From CAYLJJ01 sp964384025 (GTDB lineage: Bacteria > Myxococcota_A > Bradymonadia > UBA7976 > UBA1532): a stretch of 13,587 bases of DNA. The stretch spans positions 1 to 13,587 of the forward strand of contig CAYLJJ010000132.1 in NCBI GenBank assembly GCA_964384025.1. Direction: 5' to 3'. The notes beneath the pieces were generated by a model, which made no database searches, was not told the origin of the DNA, and saw only the letters and a list, made by a program, of their open reading frames with translations. Position 1 is the first letter of the stretch. Every line of letters begins with the position of its first letter. Positions 1-7,076 of the stretch are shown here, in pieces. Both the position numbers and the translations under genes were made by a program.

Positions 1-42
1 TCAGTTTCGTCCTAAGTCTGCTTAATCTAACGCCTATGCTGA

Positions 43-270
43 GAGTTACACCCTGATGAACAGTGTGGTGATGGCCTTGACAATGATGGCAATGGCTTCA
101 TCGACTGTGACGATCATGGCTGTACAAATAACGCTGCGGTGAGGGTCTGTGGCCCTCAAGAGAACAGCAATGCGCTCTGCTCTGATGGTCGAGATAACGA
201 TGAAAACAACTTCACTGACTGCGATGACTTTGGATGCAGCCGTAACCCCAACGTCACCGTCTGTAACTGA
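43..270 (+). pseudogene. 3' fragment of MopE-type Cys/Asp-rich protein
   Basis: The frame ending at TGA 268-270 encodes about 75 residues made of two copies of a 38-residue unit (114 bp; the first Cys codons are at 64 and 178). Each copy follows the pattern C-x-D-G-x-D-N-D-x-x-x-F-x-D-C-D-D-x-G-C. The paired Cys and the DxDxD-like acidic loops are typical of the 'putative metal-binding motif' or MopE-like repeats of secreted deltaproteobacterial proteins, where they probably bind Ca2+ or another metal. The frame cannot be extended left: TAA 13-15, TAA 28-30 and TGA 40-42 are in phase, and no ATG, GTG or TTG lies at the 5' end. It is therefore a broken C-terminus, a frameshifted gene or a sequence error near the window edge. 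One added base in the CCC at 51-53 would join it to another frame, but that frame meets TAA at 23-25. The motif is certain; the broken state is less so. Confidence 0.6.
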
Positions 271-367
271 TCCCCGCACCCATTCTTCACTCCTTTAATT
301 CATCCCCCTTGACCCCGAGCAAGCTGAGTGTTTGAAGTGTGGGACTCTTAGATTTAATGGAGCCACC

Positions 368-1471
368 ATGTGGAGATCTCTCCTCCTCTCCACCCTCCTC
401 TTCGCTTGCGCTGAGGAGGCGCCCACCCCCAATAGCCATCCATCCCGGAGGAGCTGTGGCTCTCTGGCGGAGCGCGCTCCGCTCTTTGTTGAGCGCTCTC
501 AGAACCTCCCCGCATTTCGTAAACTCATCAGTGAAGATCTAGAGAGAGAGCAGGGTAATGCAGCTCTAGATGGACTCCTGCGCATCCTGCGCGCCATCAG
601 CCCAGAAGATCTCAGCGCCCTATTGGATCTCATGGAGTTGCAAGGTTTGGAGGTGGGCTTGGAGGTGGCTGAGGAGATCCTTCACTTTATTGGAGGCGAT
701 CCACAGGATCCCAGCAGCTTCCAAGAGGAGCTGCTCCTGGAGACTCAGCGGGTCTTGGCGGTTTGTGATGGTGAGGCCCTCTTTGAAGCGGTCTATCAAC
801 TCCTAGAAGCCCCTGAGCTGGCCTCTCTCTTGGAGAATGTCGCCGCCCTGGCCGCCTCCCAAGAGCTGCCCATCGATCCAGCCGAAGCGTTCGATGCTTC
901 AAGCATCAGCCTGCTCTTGCGCAATATCATGTTGGGGATCTCTAGCCCTGACTTCGATTTTGAGTTGCATGTCGTTCATCCCATGGCCGAGATGGGGCTG
1001 CCCATCGATGAACCTCCCGCCTCAGCGCTGGTTCAAGACCTCTCCATCCTCTTGGCTCCAGAGCGTGGTCTGCTCTCAGCCAGCGCTGATCTCTTCTGCT
1101 GTACTCTCTACGCGGTGCCCCGCTGTGATGAACTGAGCCCAGGGATGGAGCCTGTAGAGGACAGTCCCACCTTCTCTCGCTTTATCTTTGAGATCTTTAT
1201 CCACTCTGAGGGGGCTAAGGGGGGCTTGAATACGCTCGGGGCGATGATGGCTGATCCCAAGGTGAGGCGAGCGATGGAGCCATTGCGGCTGATTTTAAAA
1301 GAGTACGCTGAGGATATCGATCAAAGGCGCGCAGCGGTGGGGATGCTTCATACTCTCCTAGAACCTGAAATTCTCCGCGGGCTGATCCCAGAGATCCTCT
1401 CGCTCCTGGATCGCGCCATCTTAGATGAACTGACCGCGCTTCTCCGAGCGCTCACGGAGGGTTGCCATTGA
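368..1471 (+). CDS. Uncharacterised outer-membrane-type lipoprotein
   Basis: This 367-residue protein starts with Trp-Arg, a Leu-rich hydrophobic stretch and a lipobox LFAC (Cys14), followed by AEEAP, so it should be lipidated; Ala/Glu after Cys does not match the Asp+2 inner-membrane signal of enterobacteria. ATG 368 is chosen because GGAG (359-362) lies 5 nt upstream and the signal peptide begins there; an in-frame TTG at 332 would add 12 residues that do not look like a signal peptide. The mature part is nearly all Leu/Glu/Ala-rich amphipathic helix, suggestive of an alpha-solenoid (HEAT/ARM-like) fold, with several Cys including a CC pair near residue 245. I recognise no family. Its stop overlaps the start of the next gene, an outer-membrane barrel, so the two are probably co-translated and may work together. 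The role is unknown; a periplasm-facing partner of the barrel is an inference. Confidence 0.85.
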   Translation: MWRSLLLSTLLFACAEEAPTPNSHPSRRSCGSLAERAPLFVERSQNLPAFRKLISEDLEREQGNAALDGLLRILRAISPEDLSALLDLMELQGLEVGLEVAEEILHFIGGDPQDPSSFQEELLLETQRVLAVCDGEALFEAVYQLLEAPELASLLENVAALAASQELPIDPAEAFDASSISLLLRNIMLGISSPDFDFELHVVHPMAEMGLPIDEPPASALVQDLSILLAPERGLLSASADLFCCTLYAVPRCDELSPGMEPVEDSPTFSRFIFEIFIHSEGAKGGLNTLGAMMADPKVRRAMEPLRLILKEYAEDIDQRRAAVGMLHTLLEPEILRGLIPEILSLLDRAILDELTALLRALTEGCH

Positions 1472-2787
1472 GGACCTCAGCTGGCTTAGCCCTCTTCTCT
1501 CTGTTCCTGACTCTCCCTGCCCAGGGGAACCCTCTAGAGATCTATGGGTTTCATGCCCGAGGTCAAGCGATGGGGGCTCAGGTAGCGGTTGCTGAAGATG
1601 ACTCTGCTCTCTTTTACAACCCAGGAGCTTTGGTGCGGGCTAAGCGACTCTTTGTGAGCGCAGGCTTCACCAGCACTCAGCCCCACTTGGAGATCCAACG
1701 AGACTACGACAAGCCAGAGCAGCGTGAGATCAGCAACCAGATGCCTCCAGATTTTCATGGCTTTCATATGGGGGCGCTCTTCCCTCTGGGTGGCGTCTTT
1801 GGGAATCGTTTGGCGGTGGGCTTCTCGGGTTATCTGCCCACCCACAACCTCACCCGAGGTCAGAGCTTAGACGCGCGACAGCCCCAGTTCTACCGCTATC
1901 AGAGCCTCCCTGATCACTATGTTGCCCTGTTCAGTTTGGCGGGAGAGCCGATCAAGGGCCTCGGTCTGGGGCTGGGGCTTCAAAGCTTGGGAGATCTCAG
2001 AGGTGACGTAGCGATGTCTCTACACGCGGCAGACAGCCATATCGAGCAGGGCTCGGTAGAGGTCAACTTTGAGCCCACCGTAGCGCTCACCGCAGGGATC
2101 TGGTGGCGGCCCTTGGAGGGTCTTGATCTGGGCTTCTCTTGGAGAGGTCCACTTCAGAGTGAGTTTGAGCTGCCCACCCAGGTCTTGGTAGATGATCTCC
2201 TAGAGATGAACATCATGCTCAAAGGCACAGTGCTTTACACTCCTCACATCTTTAGCCTCGGCGGTGCCTGGAATTTTAAGGCCCTGAATCTGCTCATCTC
2301 CAGTGAGCTTAGTTATGCTCTCTGGTCACAAGCTCCCGATCCCTCTCCCCACTTCAGCTTTGATATTGAGGGAGCGTTGGCTGAGGATTTGGGCTTTGAT
2401 GAACGGATGGATGTTGGCAGTGGGGCTCCAATTGAGTTGGCCTTCCGAGATATCTTCCTTTGGAAGCTGGGTTTCGAGCAGCACCTCCTCGATCGCCTAC
2501 ACCTACGCACGAGCTATAGCTACCGTCCCTCTCCAGCACCTGTACCCACTCGGAGCTTTAACTACATCGACTCAGATGCTCATATCTTAGGCTTGGGTTT
2601 TGGCTTGATCTTCCCTGATCCTCTGGAGATCCGCCGCAACCCCGTGCGCCTGGATCTGAGTTATCAGGCCAGCTTTATGGAGGAGATGCAAGTGGTCAAG
2701 GCGGAGGGAGAGCAAGATTTGGTGGGTGGTTACACCACCGGCGGTCGCGTAGACGCTTTTGCGATTACCTTTGTCCACGAACTCTAA
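1468..2787 (+). CDS. FadL/OmpP1-like outer-membrane transport barrel
   Basis: This is a 439-residue protein with an N-terminal signal peptide (hydrophobic LALFSLFLTLPAQG) and then the sequence GFHARGQAMGAQVAVAEDDSA, closely followed by LFYNPGAL. That is the N-terminal hatch signature of the FadL/OmpP1/TodX family, whose members pass long-chain fatty acids or other hydrophobic compounds through the outer membrane. The rest alternates hydrophobic and polar residues with aromatic girdle residues, as in a beta barrel, and the size matches the family (about 400-450). The start is taken as TTG 1468, in a TTGA overlap with the upstream lipoprotein stop, because GGAGG at 1456-1460 sits 7 nt before it. 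The in-frame TTG at 1462 is too close to that site. The last residues, FVHEL, end in Leu rather than the common terminal Phe. Coupling to the lipoprotein suggests one transport unit; the substrate cannot be read from the sequence. Confidence 0.85.
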   Translation: MRTSAGLALFSLFLTLPAQGNPLEIYGFHARGQAMGAQVAVAEDDSALFYNPGALVRAKRLFVSAGFTSTQPHLEIQRDYDKPEQREISNQMPPDFHGFHMGALFPLGGVFGNRLAVGFSGYLPTHNLTRGQSLDARQPQFYRYQSLPDHYVALFSLAGEPIKGLGLGLGLQSLGDLRGDVAMSLHAADSHIEQGSVEVNFEPTVALTAGIWWRPLEGLDLGFSWRGPLQSEFELPTQVLVDDLLEMNIMLKGTVLYTPHIFSLGGAWNFKALNLLISSELSYALWSQAPDPSPHFSFDIEGALAEDLGFDERMDVGSGAPIELAFRDIFLWKLGFEQHLLDRLHLRTSYSYRPSPAPVPTRSFNYIDSDAHILGLGFGLIFPDPLEIRRNPVRLDLSYQASFMEEMQVVKAEGEQDLVGGYTTGGRVDAFAITFVHEL

Positions 2788-2822
2788 GGAGCCTTTCTCA
2801 AAAGGAGGATGACTCCGAGACG

Positions 2823-2851
2823 TTGACTTCCCCCTCAACCACGTCGAATAT
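2823..2851 (+). promoter_or_regulatory. Candidate sigma-70 promoter for prfC
   Basis: TTGACT (2823-2828) matches the -35 consensus at 5 of 6 positions. A 17-nt spacer leads to GAATAT (2846-2851), a weak -10 with 3 of 6 matches. The 90-bp gap before prfC makes a separate promoter plausible. Because the -10 is poor, this is only a candidate. Confidence 0.25.
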
Positions 2852-2877
2852 GCGCCAGAATCAGCCTTGGATAGAGT

Positions 2878-4455
2878 ATGAGCTTTCAGGATGAGATCCA
2901 GCGCAGGCGTACCTTCGCCATCATCAGCCACCCCGATGCGGGTAAGACCACGATCACAGAGAAGCTGCTGCTCTTTGGGGGCGCTATTCAGATGGCGGGG
3001 GCGGTCAAGGCGCGGCGGGCGGGGCGTCACGCCGCCAGCGATTTCCTCAAAGTGGAGCAGGAGCGTGGGATCTCAGTCAGTACTGCGGTGATGACCTTTG
3101 GCTACGCTGAATGCATCGTTAATCTCCTGGACACTCCTGGCCATGAGGATTTCAGCGAGGACACCTACCGAGTGCTCACCGCTGTGGACAGCGCCCTGAT
3201 GGTCTTGGATAACGCCAAGGGGGTTGAGCAGCGCACCCAAGCTCTTATGGAGGTCTGTCGGCTGCGAGACACTCCCGTGATCACTTTTTCTAACAAACTG
3301 GACCGTGAGGGCCTGGATCCCTTTGAGTTGATGGAGGATATCGAGGAGAAGCTCAACATCAGCTGCGCTCCTCTGACCTGGCCCATCGGCATGGGCAAGA
3401 GCTTTGAGGGGATCTATGACATCCCCAACAAGCAGGTGGTCTTCTACCAATCTACCCAGAAAGGACGTAAAAATGAGCGCTTTATCCTGGACGATCTGGA
3501 GGATGAGCGCCTGGATGATCTCCTGGGTTCCTCTTTGGCGGAGAAGCTCAGAGAGGACGTTGAGCTGCTGGACGCGCTGGAACCCTTTGATCTAGAGGCT
3601 TTCCTCGCGGGTATTCAGACCCCTGTCTTCTTTGGCAGCGCGATCAATAATTTTGGAGTCAAGGAGCTGCTGGACCGCTTTGTTCAGATCGCCCCAGCTC
3701 CTCAACCTCGGGAGACACGTGGTCGCACTGTCTCCCCTGATGAGGAGAAGCTCAGTGGCTTTGTCTTTAAGATCCAGGCGAACTTAGACAAAGCCCACCA
3801 TGATCGTATGGCCTTCCTGCGCATCACCTCAGGGAGGTATCGCCGCAAGATGAAGCTCAAGCATGTGCGCCAAGGCAAGATGATCTCGGTGCACAACGCC
3901 ACCACTTTTATGGCTCGGGATCGAGTGATCACCGAGGAGGCTTTCCCTGGAGATATCATCGGCCTGCACAACCATGGGGGGATCCGCATCGGAGATAGCT
4001 TCACCGAAGGGGAGGAGCTGATCTTCAGCGGAATCCCCTCCTTTGCCCCTGAGCTGTTTCGTCGGGCGCGGCTCCTAGATCCTCTCAAGGCCAAGGCCCT
4101 CCTCAAGGGTCTGGAGCAACTCTCTGAGGAGGGGGCCGCCCAGCTCTTTCGTCCGCTGGAGGGCAGCGACTACATCTTGGGGGCGATGGGCAGCCTACAG
4201 TTTGATGTAATCGCCTCTCGTCTAGAAGCAGAGTATCGGGTCCGCGCTCGTTTTGAGGCGGTCCCACTGGGGGCTGCTCGCTGGGTTCGAGGCTCCGATG
4301 AGGAGCTACAACGCTTTGAGAAAGAGAACCGCTATCGCCTCTATCGAGATCTCTCAGGGAGCTTGGCCTATATCGTTCAAAGCGAGTGGGCGGTCAACTA
4401 TGCCGCCGAGCAGTACCCTAAGCTGCGCTTTCATAAGACCGTAGAGATTGGATAA
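2878..4455 (+). CDS. prfC: Peptide chain release factor 3 (RF3)
   Basis: This is a 525-residue translational GTPase, close to the E. coli RF3 length (529). RF3 acts in the cytoplasm to recycle RF1/RF2 from the ribosome after peptide release. GTPase motifs are all present: P-loop SHPDAGKTT (17-25), switch I around GISVSTAVMTF (64-74), G3 DTPGHEDF (85-92) with the catalytic His89, and G4 NKLD (139-142). The segment GRHAASDFLKVEQERGISV is typical of RF3 rather than EF-G. A beta-barrel domain II and the RF3 C-terminal domain follow, the latter seen in GAMGSLQFDVIASRLEAEY. ATG 2878 is fixed as the start by an in-frame TAG at 2872-2874; the next in-frame ATG falls inside the G domain. The ribosome-binding site is weak (TTGGA, 2867-2871). 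The gene converges with the sigma-54 activator downstream and is a housekeeping gene with no evident link to its neighbours. Confidence 0.97.
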   Translation: MSFQDEIQRRRTFAIISHPDAGKTTITEKLLLFGGAIQMAGAVKARRAGRHAASDFLKVEQERGISVSTAVMTFGYAECIVNLLDTPGHEDFSEDTYRVLTAVDSALMVLDNAKGVEQRTQALMEVCRLRDTPVITFSNKLDREGLDPFELMEDIEEKLNISCAPLTWPIGMGKSFEGIYDIPNKQVVFYQSTQKGRKNERFILDDLEDERLDDLLGSSLAEKLREDVELLDALEPFDLEAFLAGIQTPVFFGSAINNFGVKELLDRFVQIAPAPQPRETRGRTVSPDEEKLSGFVFKIQANLDKAHHDRMAFLRITSGRYRRKMKLKHVRQGKMISVHNATTFMARDRVITEEAFPGDIIGLHNHGGIRIGDSFTEGEELIFSGIPSFAPELFRRARLLDPLKAKALLKGLEQLSEEGAAQLFRPLEGSDYILGAMGSLQFDVIASRLEAEYRVRARFEAVPLGAARWVRGSDEELQRFEKENRYRLYRDLSGSLAYIVQSEWAVNYAAEQYPKLRFHKTVEIG

Positions 4456-4459
4456 TCCA
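4449..4459 (+). repeat. Palindromic repeat TGGATAATCCA, copy 1
   Basis: This is an 11-bp sequence, TGGAT-A-ATCCA, with perfect dyad symmetry around a central A. It contains the prfC stop codon. An identical copy lies 73 bp downstream at 4522. Its role is unknown; it could be an operator half-pair or chance. Confidence 0.4.
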
Positions 4460-4521
4460 GTAGAACATACATAACGTTGAAGAGGAGATATCTAAAAGCT
4501 CCTGTACCAGATACTTGAGGC

Positions 4522-4532
4522 TGGATAATCCA
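4522..4532 (+). repeat. Palindromic repeat TGGATAATCCA, copy 2
   Basis: This is an exact copy of the 11-bp palindrome at 4449-4459, seven helical turns away (73 bp), within the prfC/sigma-54 activator convergent gap. The flanks differ, so it is not part of a longer duplication that I can see. Confidence 0.4.
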
Positions 4533-4596
4533 TTGAAATGGAGTGAAAAGGGAGACTGTTGAAGATCATTCTGGAGGAGTAATCATTAAAGCTTTC

Positions 4597-4637
4597 CAGG
4601 TTGAGAAGCGCAGAAGTCTGCTTCTCTTGTGGACCTG
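4597..4637. terminator. Possible bidirectional terminator hairpin
   Basis: In the gap between two convergent genes, GAGAAGC (4603-4609) pairs with GCTTCTC (4620-4626) around a 10-nt loop. An outer stem, CAGGT (4597-4601) with ACCTG (4633-4637), may extend it across an asymmetric internal loop. The position is right for a shared terminator, but neither side has a clear T-run, so it is not a canonical intrinsic terminator. Confidence 0.3.
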
Positions 4638-4642
4638 TAAAT

Positions 4643-6058
4643 TCAACGTCCGTGGATATGGTGTTTTTTGAGCAGCTCCCGTAGATGATAGCGAGTCAGC
4701 CCCGCCGCTTTAGCGCTCTGTGATATGTTACCGCCCTGTTGATCCATCAACCTTTCAAGATAAATAGATTCAAAGACGCTGAGGAGTTGTTGCTTTGCCT
4801 CTTTGAAGCTGACATCGATATCCACATCAAAGAGCAGTTCTCCTTGATCTAAAGAGGGGCCTTGGCGTGGCGATGAGCTGGGCATCTGAAGCGTATTACC
4901 AAAGATAAAGTCCTGGCGAAGCAGAAGAGGACCATCTGCGAGGCTGGTCACTCGCTCCATCAGGTTTTTTAGCTCTCGGATGTTTCCAGGCCAGTCTCGC
5001 TCCTTAAGTAGCTGAAAGGCCTCTGGACTGATCTCCAATGGAGGGTATCCCATCTTAAGCCTCTGTTGATTGCCCAGCTTGAGGAAATGTTCAGCCAGAA
5101 GGGCGATATCATCGCGCCTCTCCACCAGGAGCGGCAGGCGGAATTGCATCACGCTGAGGCGGAAGTAGAGATCCTCTCTGAAGCGCCCCTCAGTGACCAT
5201 CTGCCGTAGATCTCGATTGGTGGCTGCGATCACGCGTACATCGACCTTGATACTGTGATCTGAACCCACGCGCTTCAACTCACGGTTCTCTAAGACCCGC
5301 AGTAGCTTAGGTTGAAGGCTTAGATCCAGCTCTCCAATCTCATCAAGGAAGATGGTCCCTCCATCTGCTTGCTCAAAGACCCCCTTATGTTGAGCGATGG
5401 CGCCAGTGAAGGAGCCCTTCTCATGGCCAAAGATGGTACTCTCGATGAGATCTCGGGGGATAGCTGAGCAGTCCAGGACCACCATAGGGCGCTTAGCGCG
5501 GGCGCTGTGGTTATGAATCGCTTTGGCGACGATCTCTTTGCCTGTACCTGTCTCTCCCTCAATAAGGACAGTCAGCTCACTGGGGGCTACCCGCTCTAGG
5601 TTAGCAAAAAGCTCCCGCATCGGCACCGAGGCCCCGATCACCTCATCAAAACGCTCTCGCTCGCTGAGGGGGATGGTGACGATCTCCTGACTGGGCTGAA
5701 ATTTGAGGATTGTGTTGCCCGCGCGAAAGACCGTGCCGGGGCGGAGATAGATCTCTTTGATGCGAACATCACCGTAAAAGGTGCCGTTGGTGCTGCCCAG
5801 ATCTCGGAGCATATAACCGTTGCCTACCGCGATGATCTCAAAGTGGCGGCTGCTTACAGATTTGTCCGCCAGGGTCAGATCACAGACAGAGCTGCGACCC
5901 ACGGTGACTCGCTGCTGAGCGACACTCAGCTCCTGATGTTGATCTGGACCCTCTAAGACCACCAACCTGCTCTTGCGTAGCCTCTTCTCCTTAGGGCGGT
6001 TCCCAACAAAGATGGTCTTGAGCGCGACATCATCAGGAATGATTTCTTGAAAAGGCAT
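4643..6058 (-). CDS. FHA-domain sigma-54 enhancer-binding regulator
   Basis: This 471-residue protein is an ATPase activator of sigma-54 RNA polymerase with an N-terminal FHA domain in place of a response-regulator receiver, so its likely input is binding to a phosphothreonine protein from a Ser/Thr kinase pathway. The FHA core shows GRSS (about 54-57), SSRH (70-72 for SRH) and GSTNGT (88-93). The AAA+ domain has Walker A GETGTGKE (about 168-175), GSFTGA (215-220), Walker B TIFLDEIGE (about 235-243) and an arginine-finger region GRFREDLYFRL. A Fis-type helix-turn-helix lies at the C-terminus (GNISQSAKAAGLTRYHLRELL). The sigma-54 contact loop reads GSFTGA instead of the usual GAFTGA. ATG 6058 is preferred because GGAG lies 4 nt upstream; TTG 6085 in frame would add 9 residues. 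No kinase or sigma-54 target gene is adjacent. The family is certain and its targets are unknown. Confidence 0.95.
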   Translation of the reverse strand: MPFQEIIPDDVALKTIFVGNRPKEKRLRKSRLVVLEGPDQHQELSVAQQRVTVGRSSVCDLTLADKSVSSRHFEIIAVGNGYMLRDLGSTNGTFYGDVRIKEIYLRPGTVFRAGNTILKFQPSQEIVTIPLSERERFDEVIGASVPMRELFANLERVAPSELTVLIEGETGTGKEIVAKAIHNHSARAKRPMVVLDCSAIPRDLIESTIFGHEKGSFTGAIAQHKGVFEQADGGTIFLDEIGELDLSLQPKLLRVLENRELKRVGSDHSIKVDVRVIAATNRDLRQMVTEGRFREDLYFRLSVMQFRLPLLVERRDDIALLAEHFLKLGNQQRLKMGYPPLEISPEAFQLLKERDWPGNIRELKNLMERVTSLADGPLLLRQDFIFGNTLQMPSSSPRQGPSLDQGELLFDVDIDVSFKEAKQQLLSVFESIYLERLMDQQGGNISQSAKAAGLTRYHLRELLKKHHIHGR

Positions 6059-6216
6059 TCTGCTCCAGACTGCGATTTTCGACAATATAGCTCTCTTCCC
6101 TCAATCCGGGTAGGGTCCTTCAGGGCAATCGCAAAGTCGCTGAAACTTGGTTGACAGATCAAACCCGCTCTTCAAGAGCAGGTAAGCCTCCCGCATCTAA
6201 TTCCTTAATTATTTTT
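6059..6216. other. Upstream region of sigma-54 activator, with palindrome
   Basis: This holds the minus-strand leader of the activator. GCTCTT-C-AAGAGC at 6167-6179 is a perfect 6+1+6 palindrome about 90 bp upstream of the start and could be an operator. No convincing promoter was found. Base composition turns AT-rich just before the IS element. Confidence 0.35.
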
Positions 6217-6240
6217 GGTAGTGCTGAAGATGTAGTGATT
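6217..6240 (+). repeat. IS1-family terminal inverted repeat, left
   Basis: This is a 24-bp sequence starting GGTAGTGCTGAAG and ending AGTGATT. It is an exact reverse complement of 7053-7076. The transposase reading frame ends inside it (TAA on the minus strand at 6239-6241). Confidence 0.92.
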
Positions 6241-6950
6241 AACAATTACTCTTTAGTTGCATGTTGTAATTATGAACAAAATCCCATATCGCTCCAATGT
6301 GGTTCTCTAACTTCTTTGGAAATGACAAATTCTTGCGGACAAGTCACAAAATCCTCTGGCGCAACGTACAGTTCAAGCATTCGATATGATTAGTTAGTCT
6401 AGACCTTTTAGCTACGACGCAGTGTCTTTTAGACGGAACAGTTTTCTCATAGGACTCCCAAAAACCAATATAAACAACCACATATTATCTATATATAGAT
6501 GGTAATGGTTTCCAAGAGGCCTTTGCTCCTTTTCTGCTGCGAGGATCTAATGTGAAAAAACGATTTCTTTGCTGTTTGTATCGAGAGCTAACCATACCCG
6601 CGATTTGTTTTTCTTATTCCCGACAAATGACCAAATTTTATCGCATTTAATTGTTAATCGTTCGATTTTTTTACTGTAACGCTGATTCCCCGTAAAACAT
6701 TGCCGTATCTTTCATTTGCATATATCTGTATCGTTCTAGTTGATACGCCAGTTGCGCGAGAAATGCCAGCCAATGATATTCTTTCGAGAAACAGCAATCC
6801 TATGATTTCCTTCTTCTCTTCAGGGACGGGCGTGTTTGTCGGATTTTCAACAAATTATCTACCACATCTACTGTATTTGTATCTTTGTTTGCCGTTATGT
6901 GTAGAACCGCCCTTGGCTATATTGTCAGATTCACAATGCGGGCAATTCAT
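6239..6950 (-). pseudogene. IS1-family transposase (InsA/InsB'), decayed
   Basis: The first frame (ATG 6950 to TAA 6654-6656, 98 codons) begins MNCPHCESDN, a zinc-ribbon start, followed by a segment like LLFLERISLAGISRATGVS, the InsA helix-turn-helix. It is interrupted by TAA at 6855-6857 where relatives have the Q of CGRQF. An A7 run (minus strand, 6666-6672) lies just before its end; a -1 slip there continues directly into RLTIKCDKIWSFVGNKKNK, the start of the catalytic part, as in IS1. Further on there is a frameshift near 6555, TAA at 6485-6487 and TGA at 6344-6346. Recognisable catalytic-domain text continues, including NHIECLNCTLRQR and LSFPKKLENHIGAIW. The first Asp (CDKIW) and the Glu (NHIE) remain, but the usual YTDFW reads YIGFW, so the second catalytic Asp is lost. 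One zinc-ribbon Cys is also replaced by Tyr. It cannot encode an active enzyme. Confidence 0.9.
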
Positions 6951-7052
6951 GGCAATTATTCAATTTTCGCATAAAATACACAATAATATATCCGATATGG
7001 ACCTATCATGCACATAAATCAAGCACAAACAACCTGTGCTATTCAAAGCCGA

Positions 7053-7076
7053 AATCACTACATCTTCAGCACTACC
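7053..7076 (-). repeat. IS1-family terminal inverted repeat, right
   Basis: This is the exact reverse complement of 6217-6240 over all 24 bp. It lies about 100 bp upstream of the transposase start codon (minus strand, 6950), so it would flank the transposase promoter. Confidence 0.92.

Larger units (their letters stand above)
6217..7076 (-). mobile_element. IS1-family insertion sequence, complete but degenerate
   Basis: This 860-bp AT-rich element is bounded by perfect 24-bp terminal inverted repeats that begin GGTAGTGCTG, matching the GGT-type ends of the IS1 family. Inside, the minus strand encodes an InsA/InsB-like transposase that has decayed. The protein resembles the IS1 transposases common in cyanobacteria (recognised from motifs, not from a search). 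No target-site duplication is visible: the 8 bp on the left are TTATTTTT and on the right AAGAAATT, so the insertion is old or the flanks have been rearranged. The base composition is clearly unlike that of the neighbouring genes, which supports horizontal entry. Confidence 0.9.

Noticed and set aside
332..367. Upstream TTG start for the lipoprotein
   Set aside because: The lipoprotein signal peptide starts at ATG 368 with GGAG at correct spacing.
6700..7017. Plus-strand 105-codon frame inside the IS element
   Set aside because: It is antisense to the zinc-ribbon and helix-turn-helix part of the IS1 transposase, whose minus-strand motifs are clear.
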